A DNA stretch of 64,000 nucleotides from Streptomyces sp. NBC_01446. Its GTDB lineage: Bacteria; Actinomycetota; Actinomycetes; Streptomycetales; Streptomycetaceae. The translations under genes and the position numbers were made by a program. The notes under the pieces were generated by a model. That model did not search any database, had not been told where the DNA came from, and saw nothing but the letters and a program-made list of their open reading frames with translations. Shown here one piece after another: positions 52,583-61,525 of this stretch. Each line of letters starts with the position of its first letter. Positions within the stretch are counted from its first letter, which is position 1. The stretch lies in assembly GCF_026340095.1 (NCBI RefSeq), contig NZ_JAPEPO010000001.1, forward strand, positions 930,001 to 994,000, in the 5' to 3' direction.

Positions 52583-53927
52583 CCGGCGCATGGCAGCCTC
52601 GCGGTACAAGACGCTGGTCGACGCGCTCGCATCCGACATCCGGACCGGGCGGCTCGCCGCGGGCGTGCGTCTGCCCACTCACCGCGGGCTCGCCGCCCGT
52701 GAGGGCATCGCCGTGGTGACTGCGACCCGGGTGTACGCCGAGCTGGAAACGATGGGCCTGGTGAGCCGGGAACAGGGCCGCGGTACGTTCGTGCGTGACA
52801 TCGCTGTTCCCGCCGGTCACGGCATCGATCAGCAGGTTGTCGCCACCGATGCGGTGGACCTCAACTTCAACTACCCGTCGCTGCCTGGGCAAGCCGACCT
52901 CCTTCGGCAGGCCCTGCGAGAGGTGGCCACCTCCGGTGATATCGACTCGCTGCTGCACTACCAACCGCATCGAGGGCGTCCCCAGGACAGAGCCTCGATC
53001 GCACGGCACCTTAGGCGTCGAGGAATCACCACCGACTCGGATCGGATCCTCATCACCACCGGTGCGCAGCACGGCCTTGCCATCACCGTCATGGCCGCCC
53101 TCAACGCCGGCGACGTCGTCGCGGTCGACGCACTCACCTACCCGGGCTTCAAGGTCCTTGCGCATGCCCTTCATCTCGACCTGGCGCCGATACCCGCCAC
53201 CGCCGACGGGCCGGATCTCGACGCCCTCGAGAAGTTGTGCGCGACCCGCCCTGTGCGCGCGATCTACACCATGCCCACGTTGCACAACCCGCTGGGCTGG
53301 GTCATGCCGCCGACTGACCGGACCCGTCTGGTCAACCTCGCCCGACAGCACGGTTCGCTCATCATCGAGGACGCCTCCTACGCCTACCTGGTCGAGGACG
53401 CTCCACCCCCTCTGGCGGCAACCGCGCCGGACATCACCGTCTATGTCTCGGGGCTGTCCAAGAGCGTCGCCACCGGACTCCGGGTCGGCTTCGTCGTCGC
53501 TCCGCCCTCCGCGGCGTCGTCGCTCGAACGCGCGATCAGGGCGACCACCTGGAACACTCCGGCCCTCACCACCGCGATCGCGTGCCGATGGCTCGAGGAC
53601 GGCACGGTGGACCACTTGGAAGCGCAGAAGCGAGAGGACGCCAAGGCCCGCCAGGCCATCGCCCGACAAGAGCTGGCGGGCCTCCCACTCATCAGCCACG
53701 CCTCGTCCTACTTCACCTGGCTGCCGTTGCCCGACGACGCGCGCGCCGATCGCCTGACCGCCACCCTCGCGCGTCAGCACGTCTCGGTATCCACCGCTGA
53801 GCCGTTCACCACCTCGACGCACACACCGCAGGCGATCCGCCTCGCTCTGGGCTCGACCGATCTGGACAGTCTCCAGTCGACGCTGCGTACGGTGCGACGA
53901 TTCGCTGTCGAGGACGCCTACGCGTGA
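52572..53927 (+). CDS. MocR-type regulator (GntR winged helix fused to aminotransferase-like domain)
   Basis: This protein of about 451 residues has a GntR winged helix (about residues 8-75: YKTLVDALASDIRTGRLAAG, LPTHRGLAAREGIAVVTATRVY, ELETMGLVSREQGRGTFV) fused to a fold-type I aminotransferase-like domain. PLP-binding lysine is in VSGLSKSVATGLRVGF, and Asn/Tyr contacts are in YTMPTLHNPLGWVM and IIEDASYAY. Such proteins sense PLP or amino compounds and often control vitamin B6, GABA or taurine genes. Neither ATG 52572 nor 52590 has a ribosome site; leaderless translation from 52572 is possible. An IS begins 12 nt after its stop. Confidence 0.88.
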   Translation: MRTIRRMAASRYKTLVDALASDIRTGRLAAGVRLPTHRGLAAREGIAVVTATRVYAELETMGLVSREQGRGTFVRDIAVPAGHGIDQQVVATDAVDLNFNYPSLPGQADLLRQALREVATSGDIDSLLHYQPHRGRPQDRASIARHLRRRGITTDSDRILITTGAQHGLAITVMAALNAGDVVAVDALTYPGFKVLAHALHLDLAPIPATADGPDLDALEKLCATRPVRAIYTMPTLHNPLGWVMPPTDRTRLVNLARQHGSLIIEDASYAYLVEDAPPPLAATAPDITVYVSGLSKSVATGLRVGFVVAPPSAASSLERAIRATTWNTPALTTAIACRWLEDGTVDHLEAQKREDAKARQAIARQELAGLPLISHASSYFTWLPLPDDARADRLTATLARQHVSVSTAEPFTTSTHTPQAIRLALGSTDLDSLQSTLRTVRRFAVEDAYA

Positions 53928-54008
53928 ACGCTGCGCGGTGTGGGTGCCGAATATTACGTCGGTGCAGTTCAGCCCCGCTATCGCGCCGACGACAGCGGTC
54001 GGCAATGA

Positions 54009-55132
54009 TCACTGCTCACGCTCGTACGCCTTGCCTGCATCGCCGTCACTCACGCCTTCACCGCCCTGCGGCTGATCCCGATGAACGACCACGACAAGGA
54101 CGTCGAAATCCTCGCGTTGCGTCGCCAGCTCGCCGTCCTGCAACGTCGGCTCGGCAACCAGCGCCCCGGTTTTCAGGCGGCCGACCGCGCCTTCCTGACC
54201 TCTCTCCTCGCCCCGCTGCCACGAGCCGCCCTGCGCCGGCTGCGGCTCATCGTCTCCCCGGACACTGTCCTGCGCTGGCACCGCGACTTCATGAATAACC
54301 GTCACGTTCGCCTCAGCCGCAACCGGCGTCCCGGCCGCCCCCGCACAGTCACTTCCGTCCGCCGCCTCATACTCCGCCTCGCGGAGGAAAACCCCGCCTG
54401 GGGCTACCGGCGCATCCACGGCGAACTCGCGCTCCTCGGCATCAAGCTGGCGCCCTCCACCGTCTGGGAAATCCTCAAGGCCGAAGGCATCGATCCCGCG
54501 ACCCAGCGCTCGAACGTCACCTGGGCCACCTTCCTGCACTCCCAGGCCGAGGCCATCCTCGCAATGGACTTCATCGAGACCGTCACCCTCACCGGGCAGC
54601 GTCAGTACATCCTCGCCGCCATCCACCACGCCCGCCGAGGTGTCCGTGTGCTCGGCACCACCGCGCACCCCACCCACGCCTGGGTCACCCAGGCAATCAA
54701 GAACCTGGTCATGGACCTCGAAGATGCCGGACAACTCGCCGCCATCAAGTTCATGATCCGCGACCGCGACGCGAAATACCCCGCTGTCATCGACGAGATC
54801 CTCGGTCAGGCCGGGATCCGTACCGTGCTCACCGCCGTCCGCACGCCGCGCATGAACTCAATCATGGAACGCTGGGTTCGCAGCTTGCACCGTGAACTCC
54901 TCGATCGCGCCCTGCTCTGGAACGAAGCCCACCTCCGGCGAGCGCTCCGCGAGTACGAGCAGCACTACAACCATCACCGCACCCACCGCACCCTGCAGGC
55001 TGCAGGCTGCAGGCTGCCGCGCCTCTCCACGCCGTCCCCGAACCGCTCGAACCAGTACAGATCGAGCGTCTTGGCATACGCCGACGCGACCGTCTCGGCG
55101 GCGTGCTCCACGAGTACCAACACGCTTCCTGA
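54009..55132 (+). pseudogene. Integrase-core transposase, frameshifted by a 7-bp repeat expansion
   Basis: From ATG 54081 the protein reads MNDHDKDVEILALRRQLAVL, PGRPRTVTSVRRLILRLAEENPAWGYRRIHGEL, APSTVWEILKAEGIDPA, MDFIETVTLTGQRQYIL, IRDRDAKYPAVIDEIL and PRMNSIMERWVRSLHRELLD, a complete DDE core. Family similarity also continues upstream of ATG to about 54009 (TLVRLACIAVTHAFTALRLIP) without a visible start. At 54993 the unit CTGCAGG is present three times. The two extra copies (14 nt) shift the frame, so the normal tail, VQIERLGIRRRDRLGGVLHE then YQHAS ending at TGA 55132, is out of frame. The longer read-through ends at 55211. Confidence 0.75.
54993..55017 (+). repeat. CTGCAGG x3 tandem repeat inside the transposase gene
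   Basis: Three perfect 7-bp units (54993-54999, 55000-55006, 55007-55013) are followed by a partial CTGC. With one unit the frame reads HRTLQAAAPLHAVPEPLEPV, matching the expected C-terminus. Three units add 14 nt and break it. Confidence 0.9.
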
Positions 55133-55342
55133 CCTGCAAGGGCGTAATTATCGGCACGCACAAGGCCCTGGGCCGACCCTGAAGGGTGTCTCTATTCCAC
55201 GCGTGCGTTGACCTCAGCCTCAGTGACTGCCCGACTCTCCGGACGCTTAAGGGGCTATGATCATTCGCCCCAAAGCCGCTCCGCCGACCTTCTCTGTTGC
55301 GCGTCTGTGATCGGTCCACACCGCCACACGTGAGTAAGCCCG

Positions 55343-56020
55343 TCAGGAGGCGAGGATAGAGATGCCGTCTCCGAGCAGTTTCAGCCCGAGGACGAGGAAC
55401 AGGACCGCCATCACGGCGACGTTGTGCTGAGCTGCCCAGTCTTTCCAGTTGCCGAGTGTGGTCTTCGCTCGCTCTCCCCCGAGCAGGAAGACTCCCAGTG
55501 GGGCCAGCAGGCCGAGGGTGGCGATCAGGACGAAGATGGCCAGCGATGCGATCTGCTGCCCGACCGGCAGCCCGGCTGAGCCGATGGAGGCGGCCGCGGC
55601 GATGGTCAGCGGGGCGTTCTTGGCGTTGAGCGCGGCCAGGCCCAGTCCGAGTCCGAAGACCTTGACCGGCGTGAGGCGGTCGATCGCACCCATCCACTTC
55701 GGCAGCTGCGCTTGTGAGGGATCCTTCGGGCGCCGGTGCCATTGCCGGGCGCCGAAGAGGACGAGGAGTACGCCCAGAGCGAGCTTGAGGGCTCCCACCC
55801 ACGTGGCAGGGTGATTGTGGGCGGAGGCCCCTGCGGGGGAAGCGATTGCCAGCATTATCGCGCCCAGTGCCGAGAGTCCCAGGATCCAGCCGACGGTGAA
55901 GAGGGGTCCGTTGAGACGCCCCCGAGGTGTGGCGAGTATGAGGATGATGGCGATGATCGGGAGCGGGCTGATCGCGACCGCGGCCGCAAAACCCAGCACG
56001 TCACCGAGAACTGCGCCCAT
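55343..56020 (-). CDS. GAP/SfLAP-family membrane protein
   Basis: This 225-residue protein has six predicted membrane segments, beginning AVLGDVLGFAAAVAISPLPIIAIILILATPRGR. Later segments are TVGWILGLSALGAIMLAIA, TWVGALKLALGVLLVLFGARQW, GLGLAALNAKNAPLTIAAAASI and a final helix after WAAQHNVAVMAVLFLVLGLK. This matches the Sap/sulfolipid-1-addressing (GAP) family, implicated in export of lipids or glycopeptidolipids in mycobacteria; substrates in other genera are unknown. ATG 56020 restores the family N-terminus. It is divergent from the haem-protein run starting at 56455. Confidence 0.8.
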   Translation of the reverse strand: MGAVLGDVLGFAAAVAISPLPIIAIILILATPRGRLNGPLFTVGWILGLSALGAIMLAIASPAGASAHNHPATWVGALKLALGVLLVLFGARQWHRRPKDPSQAQLPKWMGAIDRLTPVKVFGLGLGLAALNAKNAPLTIAAAASIGSAGLPVGQQIASLAIFVLIATLGLLAPLGVFLLGGERAKTTLGNWKDWAAQHNVAVMAVLFLVLGLKLLGDGISILAS

Positions 56021-56454
56021 GGTTGCCTCCAGGTGGGGATCAGGGTGGCGCAGAGGCTTGGCGCAAGCGGACGCCACGACGGCCTGGGCGGCGCACCGGG
56101 CTGCTGTGCGATCGGCTGCGCCGCTGTCTTCGGCTGCGCGGAAGTGGCTGCCCGAGGATGGCGACGACGACGTACTCGGCACGTCCCACCAGTTCCATCC
56201 TCCTGCGCTTGGCCGGATCTGTCCTCGGGAGTCTCGGGGTACGCGAGTGCCCCGGCATTGGGCCTGCCGCACCGGGCAGGCTGGACCCCGCAGTGCCGGA
56301 GCTTCCCGGGAATCCGCCCCAGGTGACCACTACGCCCAGGGGCGCAGATGCGAGGCAGCGCATCCCCAGTGAGGATTGATATGTGAGGGCGATGGCGCCC
56401 CATGTTCGAGCGCTTGGCGACCCTCGCACCGATCCGTGGCAGGAGAATCTCACG
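56021..56454. other. Divergent intergenic region before the haem-protein genes
   Basis: About 430 bp lies between the GAP-family gene and the first gene of the peroxidase run. Frames across it are Arg/Ala-rich and unconvincing. GAGGATTGATATGTGAGG at 56370-56387 is the only AT-rich, promoter-like patch seen. Confidence 0.45.
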
Positions 56455-57045
56455 ATGACTGCGACGACAGGTGGAGCCCAGCCGGCTCAGTCCAAGCGCC
56501 CGGGCACGACGGATGGGGTGATCAGCGAGTTCACCATCTTCGCCGAGATCAAGCCGGGCCATGCTGATGCGTTGCGTGAGGATCTCGCCACGCTCTCCGG
56601 AGGGAAGGATGACGAGAGGGCCCGTGCGGCACTGCGCGAGATCGGCACCCTGCACGAAGGGCGGCACGTGATCTTCGACAACGACACCCGGTTCATGTTC
56701 TGCAGCTCCTTCGACGGCTCCTGGGACACCTACATCGACGATTTCGCCAAGACGGTAATGGGGGACCGCTTCGCAACGATCTTCGCGCACTGCGAAGGGT
56801 TCCCTGGCATCCACGATCCAGGGGCGAAGGACTGGTTCGTCGCCCACCAGGAGCCCGCGGGGCTCTTCATCACCTCCTCTCCCGATCTGACCATGCAGCA
56901 GATCTGGAAGGACCACCGAGTGGACGAGGCGTTCGAGGAGGTGCTGGACACGTCCGAGTTCCGGGCGATGCTGGACAACCCGGCCAACGCCGAGCTGGTG
57001 GGCACGCCGGCCTTCCAGAAGCTGCTGGAGGAAGCCTCGGCCTAG
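56455..57045 (+). CDS. Uncharacterised ferredoxin-fold-like protein associated with Dyp peroxidase
   Basis: This 196-residue soluble protein is of unknown function. Its central part has the strand-helix pattern of a dimeric alpha/beta barrel: ISEFTIFAEIKPGHADALRE, then LREIGTLHEGRHVIFDNDTR, FMFCSSFDGSWDTYIDDFAK, and FAHCEGFPG. The C-terminal half has WFVAHQEPAGLFITSSPDLT and a helical tail. Dyp peroxidases are built from two such ferredoxin-like halves, and similar proteins are found near Dyp or catalase-like genes. A conserved His-Cys (HCEG) and the two FxxFDGSWD-type aromatic positions could line a pocket. ATG 56455 follows AGGAGA. It precedes the Dyp gene by 118 nt. Confidence 0.6.
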   Translation: MTATTGGAQPAQSKRPGTTDGVISEFTIFAEIKPGHADALREDLATLSGGKDDERARAALREIGTLHEGRHVIFDNDTRFMFCSSFDGSWDTYIDDFAKTVMGDRFATIFAHCEGFPGIHDPGAKDWFVAHQEPAGLFITSSPDLTMQQIWKDHRVDEAFEEVLDTSEFRAMLDNPANAELVGTPAFQKLLEEASA

Positions 57046-57163
57046 AACCCGGACACAACCAACCCTCAGAACCGACCCAAACGTCGTTGGACCGCTCCAA
57101 CGGGTGCGTACCAGCTGTTGCAGGGCTGCCCGGGCAGAGACCGATGCGGAGGCACAAGCAATC

Positions 57164-58516
57164 ATGAACACGGCGGACAGCAGCAACGCAGCCGGTGTGG
57201 GCGTCGAGATCGACGACGTCCAAAGCGGGGCGCTGCGTCCACGGCCCGTGCCCTACCAGGGAAAGTACGTCTTCCTGCGCGTCGATGACCGCCATGCCGG
57301 CCGTGCCCTGCTGCGGCGGCTGCTCCCGGTGACCGCGGGTGGTCTACCCAGCGCGGACCGGATCCAGGAAGCCTGGGTGGCTGTGGCGTTCACCTACCAG
57401 GGACTGCGGGCCCTGGGTGTGCCCCAGGAGTCGCTGGACAGCTTTCCGCAGGCGTTTCGTGAGGGCATGGCCGCCCGGGCGGAGCTGATCGGCGACGTAG
57501 GCGAGAGCGCCCCGGCCCATTGGGAGGCACCGTTCGGAACGGGCGAAGTTCATATCGCCTTGAGCGCCCTGTCCTCCGATGCGGCCCAGCTGGACAAGGA
57601 GCTCGAGCGGGCGCGCGTCGCCTACGAGGACACGCCCGGTGTCCAGGTGATCTGGCAGCAGGACGTCCACCAGCTACCCACGGGGCGAACCACCTTCGGC
57701 TTCCGCGACGGCATCAGCCATCCGAACATCGAGGGCGTCGGACTTCCCGGCTCCAACCCGCAGGAAGTCCCCATCAAGGCGGGCGAGTTCATCCTCGGTT
57801 ACCCCGACGAAACCGGCAATCTGCCGCCCATGCCCAGCCCCGATGTGCTGGGCCGCAACGGGACCTATGTGGCCGTGCGCAAGGCCCACACCAATGTGGC
57901 GGCCTGGCGGCAGTACCTGCGCGCGAACAGCTCCAGCGCCGAGGAGGAGGCGCTCCTGGCGGCGAAGATGGTCGGGCGCTGGCCCAGCGGGGCGCCGCTG
58001 ACGCTGGCGCCGGAGCACGATGACCCGGAGCTGGCGGCCGATCCGCACCGTGTCAACAACTTCCTGTACCGGGAGAACGACGATCGCGGCTACCGGTGCC
58101 CGGCCGGTGCGCACATCCGGCGCATCAACCCCCGCGACTCCACGATCATCGGCGACGCACGGATGCACCGCCTCATCCGCCGCGGCACCACCTACGGACC
58201 GCCGCTACCCGAGGGCGTGCTGGAGGACGACGGCGCCGACCGGGGCCTCGTCGGAGCGTTCATCGGAGCCCACCTGGAACGGCAGTTTGAGTTCATCAAG
58301 GCCGAATGGGTCAACGACGGTAACTTCATCGGCTACCCCGGCGAGAAGGACCCGGTAGCCGGGCATCACGACGGAACCGGCAGCGCCACCATCCCCGAGA
58401 AGCCGGTCCGGCGCCGCCTGCGGAACCTGCCCAGCTTCGTGGTCATCCGCGGCGGTGAGTACTGCTTCCTGCCAGGTCTGCGCGCCCTGCGTTGGATCGC
58501 GGAGCTGGAGGACTGA
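57164..58516 (+). CDS. Dyp-type haem peroxidase
   Basis: This 450-residue haem peroxidase uses H2O2 to oxidise dyes, phenols or unknown substrates. The Dyp signature GFRDG is at residues 179-183, with Asp182 as distal acid. The proximal haem ligand is His317 in AGAHIRRINPRDS. The Arg of the distal site is expected shortly after, in the RRGTTYG region. The C-terminal LPSFVVIRGGEYCFLPGL strand is family-typical. No Tat signal or encapsulin-targeting tail is evident, so it is likely cytoplasmic and of the longer class. ATG 57164 has GGAGG upstream at slightly long spacing. It is the middle gene of a three-gene run. Confidence 0.9.
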   Translation: MNTADSSNAAGVGVEIDDVQSGALRPRPVPYQGKYVFLRVDDRHAGRALLRRLLPVTAGGLPSADRIQEAWVAVAFTYQGLRALGVPQESLDSFPQAFREGMAARAELIGDVGESAPAHWEAPFGTGEVHIALSALSSDAAQLDKELERARVAYEDTPGVQVIWQQDVHQLPTGRTTFGFRDGISHPNIEGVGLPGSNPQEVPIKAGEFILGYPDETGNLPPMPSPDVLGRNGTYVAVRKAHTNVAAWRQYLRANSSSAEEEALLAAKMVGRWPSGAPLTLAPEHDDPELAADPHRVNNFLYRENDDRGYRCPAGAHIRRINPRDSTIIGDARMHRLIRRGTTYGPPLPEGVLEDDGADRGLVGAFIGAHLERQFEFIKAEWVNDGNFIGYPGEKDPVAGHHDGTGSATIPEKPVRRRLRNLPSFVVIRGGEYCFLPGLRALRWIAELED

Positions 58517-58571
58517 GGGCGGTCCCTGCCCCCTGAGGCCTGACCACGGTCTTCGAGGAAAGGTCGAAGTC

Positions 58572-59702
58572 ATGGCAGCACCGTTCGTCCCCTACACGCC
58601 TGACGTCGATATCTGTGAGCCCAACTTCGACGAGAACCTGCATACGGTGATCGAAAAGACCGAGCGCTACATCGCCGAGTCGGTCACGGCCGGTGGCACC
58701 GGCCGGGCCCTCCGCGACGCCCATGCCAAGGGGTACGGGCTGGTCCGCGGGGAAGTGGAGATCCTGGGCGGGCTTCCCCCCGAGTACGCCCAAGGCATCT
58801 ACGCGACTCCGGGAACCCACGATGCGCTCATCCGCTTCTCCAACGGCTCGCCTCACGCCGGAGCCGACGCGCGACTGGGTGCCGCCACCGGACTGGCACT
58901 GAAGATCTTCGGCATCCGCGGCCCGACCCTGCTGGAAGACGAACCGGACACAGGCACCTTCGACTACGCCAACATCAACGCACCGGTCTTCTTCTGCAAC
59001 ACAGTCGAGCACTACCTGTTCATCCAGGAACTGTTCCTGAACGCGCCGGCCTACTTCTCCCAGGGCAAACCCGGCGCACATCGATTCTTCACCGAGTTCG
59101 TGACCGGAAAGGGAACCCTGGACCAGGACAACTGGGCATGGGACGAATTCCTGGCCTTCCTGCGCCTGTCGAAGATCCCCCCGGTCAATGTGCTGCTGTC
59201 GAGCTACTGGACCATGGGCGCGGTCCGGCACGGGGACTACATCGCCAAGGTGCGCATCACCCCCGACCCGTCCTTCGCCGCCGCGGTGGTCCGGCGCACC
59301 CTCGACCCGACCTCGGCGGCGGAGGTCTTCCGACCGGCCCTGGTGGCCGAGCTGCAGGAGCGGCCCTACGCCTTCGACATCCAGGTCCAGCTCAGCACCG
59401 ACCTGGAGCGGATGCCGGTGGAGGACACCACCGTGGAGTGGCCCGAGCAGCTCTCTCCGCCCGTCACCGTGGCCAAGCTGCGGCTGCCGCAGCAGGACAT
59501 CTCCGGCCCGGAAAACCTGGAGAAGATGGACGCGCTGTCCTTCACGCCCTGGCGGGTCACCGCCGAGCACGCACCCCTGGGCAACATCATGCGGGCCCGT
59601 AAGAAGGTCTACCGGCGATCCTCCATCGAGCGCCACAAGCTGAACAAGCAGCCGCGCACGGAGCCCCGCAGCGCCGACGAGGTACTCGGTCCGACTCAGT
59701 GA
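58572..59702 (+). CDS. Catalase-family haem protein (small catalase-like)
   Basis: This 376-residue catalase-fold protein is shorter than true catalases. The distal region has ALIRFSNGSPHAGADARLGAATGLALKIFG, comparable to the haem-pocket strands of catalase/allene-oxide-synthase-like proteins. NTVEHYLFIQELF is a conserved helix, and the proximal part near the C-terminus reads WRVTAEHAPLGNIMRARKKVYRRSSIERHKLN, where the usual catalase proximal RxxxY motif appears altered. It may act as an organic peroxide-dependent peroxidase rather than a catalase. ATG 58572 follows AGGAAAGG. It is 55 nt after the Dyp gene and surely in the same operon. Confidence 0.8.
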   Translation: MAAPFVPYTPDVDICEPNFDENLHTVIEKTERYIAESVTAGGTGRALRDAHAKGYGLVRGEVEILGGLPPEYAQGIYATPGTHDALIRFSNGSPHAGADARLGAATGLALKIFGIRGPTLLEDEPDTGTFDYANINAPVFFCNTVEHYLFIQELFLNAPAYFSQGKPGAHRFFTEFVTGKGTLDQDNWAWDEFLAFLRLSKIPPVNVLLSSYWTMGAVRHGDYIAKVRITPDPSFAAAVVRRTLDPTSAAEVFRPALVAELQERPYAFDIQVQLSTDLERMPVEDTTVEWPEQLSPPVTVAKLRLPQQDISGPENLEKMDALSFTPWRVTAEHAPLGNIMRARKKVYRRSSIERHKLNKQPRTEPRSADEVLGPTQ

Positions 59703-59901
59703 AGCCGACGGCTGGGACGGCAAGCGCCCGCCCGGTCACAAGGCCTGCTGCATAGCAGCGGAGTACCGCAACCACCGCAACCGAAGCGGTTATCAACGGC
59801 CGCCGATGACTTCACGAGCACCGTCTTGGACCGCAATGACCTCGCGGCCGATAGTTCCGGACGAGAGACTTGGGTTCAACTCCCCGACAGAGTTGCGGGC
59901 G

Positions 59902-61266
59902 TCAGTAGCCGGTGCCGCGCTTGATCTGGGCCCGCTCGAGCTCATGGGTCGCGCCCTTGTGGTCCAAGGTGCTGCACGCGTCGTCGATGTCCTGGGTCAG
60001 ACGATCGATCTGGTCACGGCTCAGGGTCTCCTTGACCAGGGCACGCATGATCTTCACCCGCTCCGCGTTGGGCGGGAGCGTGTACGCCGGCACCATCCAG
60101 CCGCGCTCGGCCGCGAGTTGCCAGGCGACGTCGGACTCGTCGTAGGCGTGCTTGCCGGCAAGGCGGAAAGCGACCAGCGGCAGCTGCTCGAGGTCGCTCC
60201 CGATCACTTCGAAGCGGCCGCTGCTCCGCAGGTTGTCCGCCAGCGCGCGGGCGTTCTGCTGCATCGTCTCCATGACGTAGGTGTAGCCCTGCCGACCCAG
60301 TCGCACGAAGTTGTAGTACTGCGCGAGCACCATCGACGCGCCGGTGGAGAAGTTCAGGGTGAACGTCGCGTCGGTCTTGCCCAAGTAGTTCTCGTGGAAT
60401 ACGAGATCCTTGGGCAGGTCGGACTCCTCGCGGAAGACCAGCCAGCCGATGCCGGGGTAGACCAGGCCGTACTTGTGTCCCGAGACGTTGATCGAACGGA
60501 CCTGCTCGAGCCGGAAGTCCCACTTCGAGTCCGGGTAGAGGAAGGGCCACACGAATGCGCCACTGGCTCCGTCGACGTGGATCGGGATGTCGAGGTCCCG
60601 CTCCTTGCGGACGTCCCGCAGGAGCTTGTCGATCCCGACGACGTCGTCCTTGTGGCCGGTGAACGTGGTGCCGAGGACGGCCACGACGCCGATCGTGTTC
60701 TCGTCGAGGAGAGGCTCCACGTCCTCCGGGCCGATCGTGTACTTGCCCTCGGCAAGCGGCACGATCCGCGGCTCGACGTCGAAGTAGCGGCAGAACTTCT
60801 CCCACACGACGTGGACGTCCCCGCCGAAGATCAAGTTGGGTCGGTCGACCGACAGATTGGCCGCCTGGCGGCGCTTCCGCCACTTCCACTTCAGCGACAG
60901 CGCCCCGAGCATGATCGCCTCGGACGAGCCCTGGGTCCGACATCCGGTGGTCCTGCCCGGCGCGTTGAAGAGGTCGGCGAGCATGCGCACGCAACGCTGC
61001 TCGATCTCGGCGGAAATCGGGTACTCCGCATGGTCGATGAAATTGCGGTGGAGATTCTCGGCGATGATCCGCTGCGCCTCCGGCTCCATCCACGTGGTGA
61101 CAAACGTGGCGAGATTGCGCTGCGGGTCACCCTCCATGGCGAGGTCCTCATCCAGCAGCCTCATCGCGTCCGTCGCGGTCATGCCTTCCTCGGGGAAGGT
61201 CTCCGAGGGAGCGGGCACGGTCAGGAAACGGTTGCCGAACAGGGCCGCAGCGTCTCTCTTGGTCAT
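59902..61266 (-). CDS. gadB: Glutamate decarboxylase
   Basis: This 454-residue group II PLP decarboxylase converts glutamate to GABA and CO2, consuming a proton. It has GRTTGCRTQGSSEAIMLGALSLKWKWRKRR, the Asp of HVDGASGAFVWPFLYP that contacts PLP, and the Schiff-base lysine in INVSGHKYGLVYPGIGW. The length and C-terminal region match the E. coli GadA/B type, including a tail with a His (DHKGATHELERAQIKRG). It is convergent with the catalase-like gene and is not linked to an obvious glutamate/GABA antiporter here. Confidence 0.93.
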   Translation of the reverse strand: MTKRDAAALFGNRFLTVPAPSETFPEEGMTATDAMRLLDEDLAMEGDPQRNLATFVTTWMEPEAQRIIAENLHRNFIDHAEYPISAEIEQRCVRMLADLFNAPGRTTGCRTQGSSEAIMLGALSLKWKWRKRRQAANLSVDRPNLIFGGDVHVVWEKFCRYFDVEPRIVPLAEGKYTIGPEDVEPLLDENTIGVVAVLGTTFTGHKDDVVGIDKLLRDVRKERDLDIPIHVDGASGAFVWPFLYPDSKWDFRLEQVRSINVSGHKYGLVYPGIGWLVFREESDLPKDLVFHENYLGKTDATFTLNFSTGASMVLAQYYNFVRLGRQGYTYVMETMQQNARALADNLRSSGRFEVIGSDLEQLPLVAFRLAGKHAYDESDVAWQLAAERGWMVPAYTLPPNAERVKIMRALVKETLSRDQIDRLTQDIDDACSTLDHKGATHELERAQIKRGTGY

Positions 61267-61525
61267 GCGGAGGATTCAAACAGTTCCGGAACGTACCTCG
61301 GCGAAGAACACGCCGAGGAGGAACAGCGAGCCGTGACCTCCGCCATATCGGTCGATATTGTCGCAGCCCACGAATTCATGGTCACAATCATGGGTAAATT
61401 TCAGCAAATCACCAATGTGCCGATTGCCTACTTACTGCGAAGGCGGCAATCGACGACCCTTGAATGCTCGTTCCAGTAGATCGCGCCGGGGTGCCGTCTG
61501 CTGGCTGATTGCGGGGTGCCCGGTC

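Larger units (their letters stand above)
53939..55162 (+). mobile_element. Insertion sequence of about 1.22 kb with imperfect long inverted repeats
   Basis: The left end TGTGGGTGCCGAATATTACG (from 53939) matches, with mismatches, the reverse complement of the right end, which reads TGTGCGTGCCGATAATTACG from 55162 inward. Similarity extends about 27 bp (53941-53967 and 55134-55160). It encloses one integrase-core transposase gene. The element sits 12 nt after the MocR stop codon. No target duplication is obvious. Confidence 0.7.

Noticed and set aside
55343..56272. A longer N-terminus for the GAP-family protein
   Set aside because: The extra 84 residues have no hydrophobic or family pattern; ATG 56020 begins exactly at the conserved first helix.
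59877..59895. CAACTC-N7-GAGTTG as the gad terminator
   Set aside because: A 6-bp stem with a 7-nt loop is too weak to call in this base composition.
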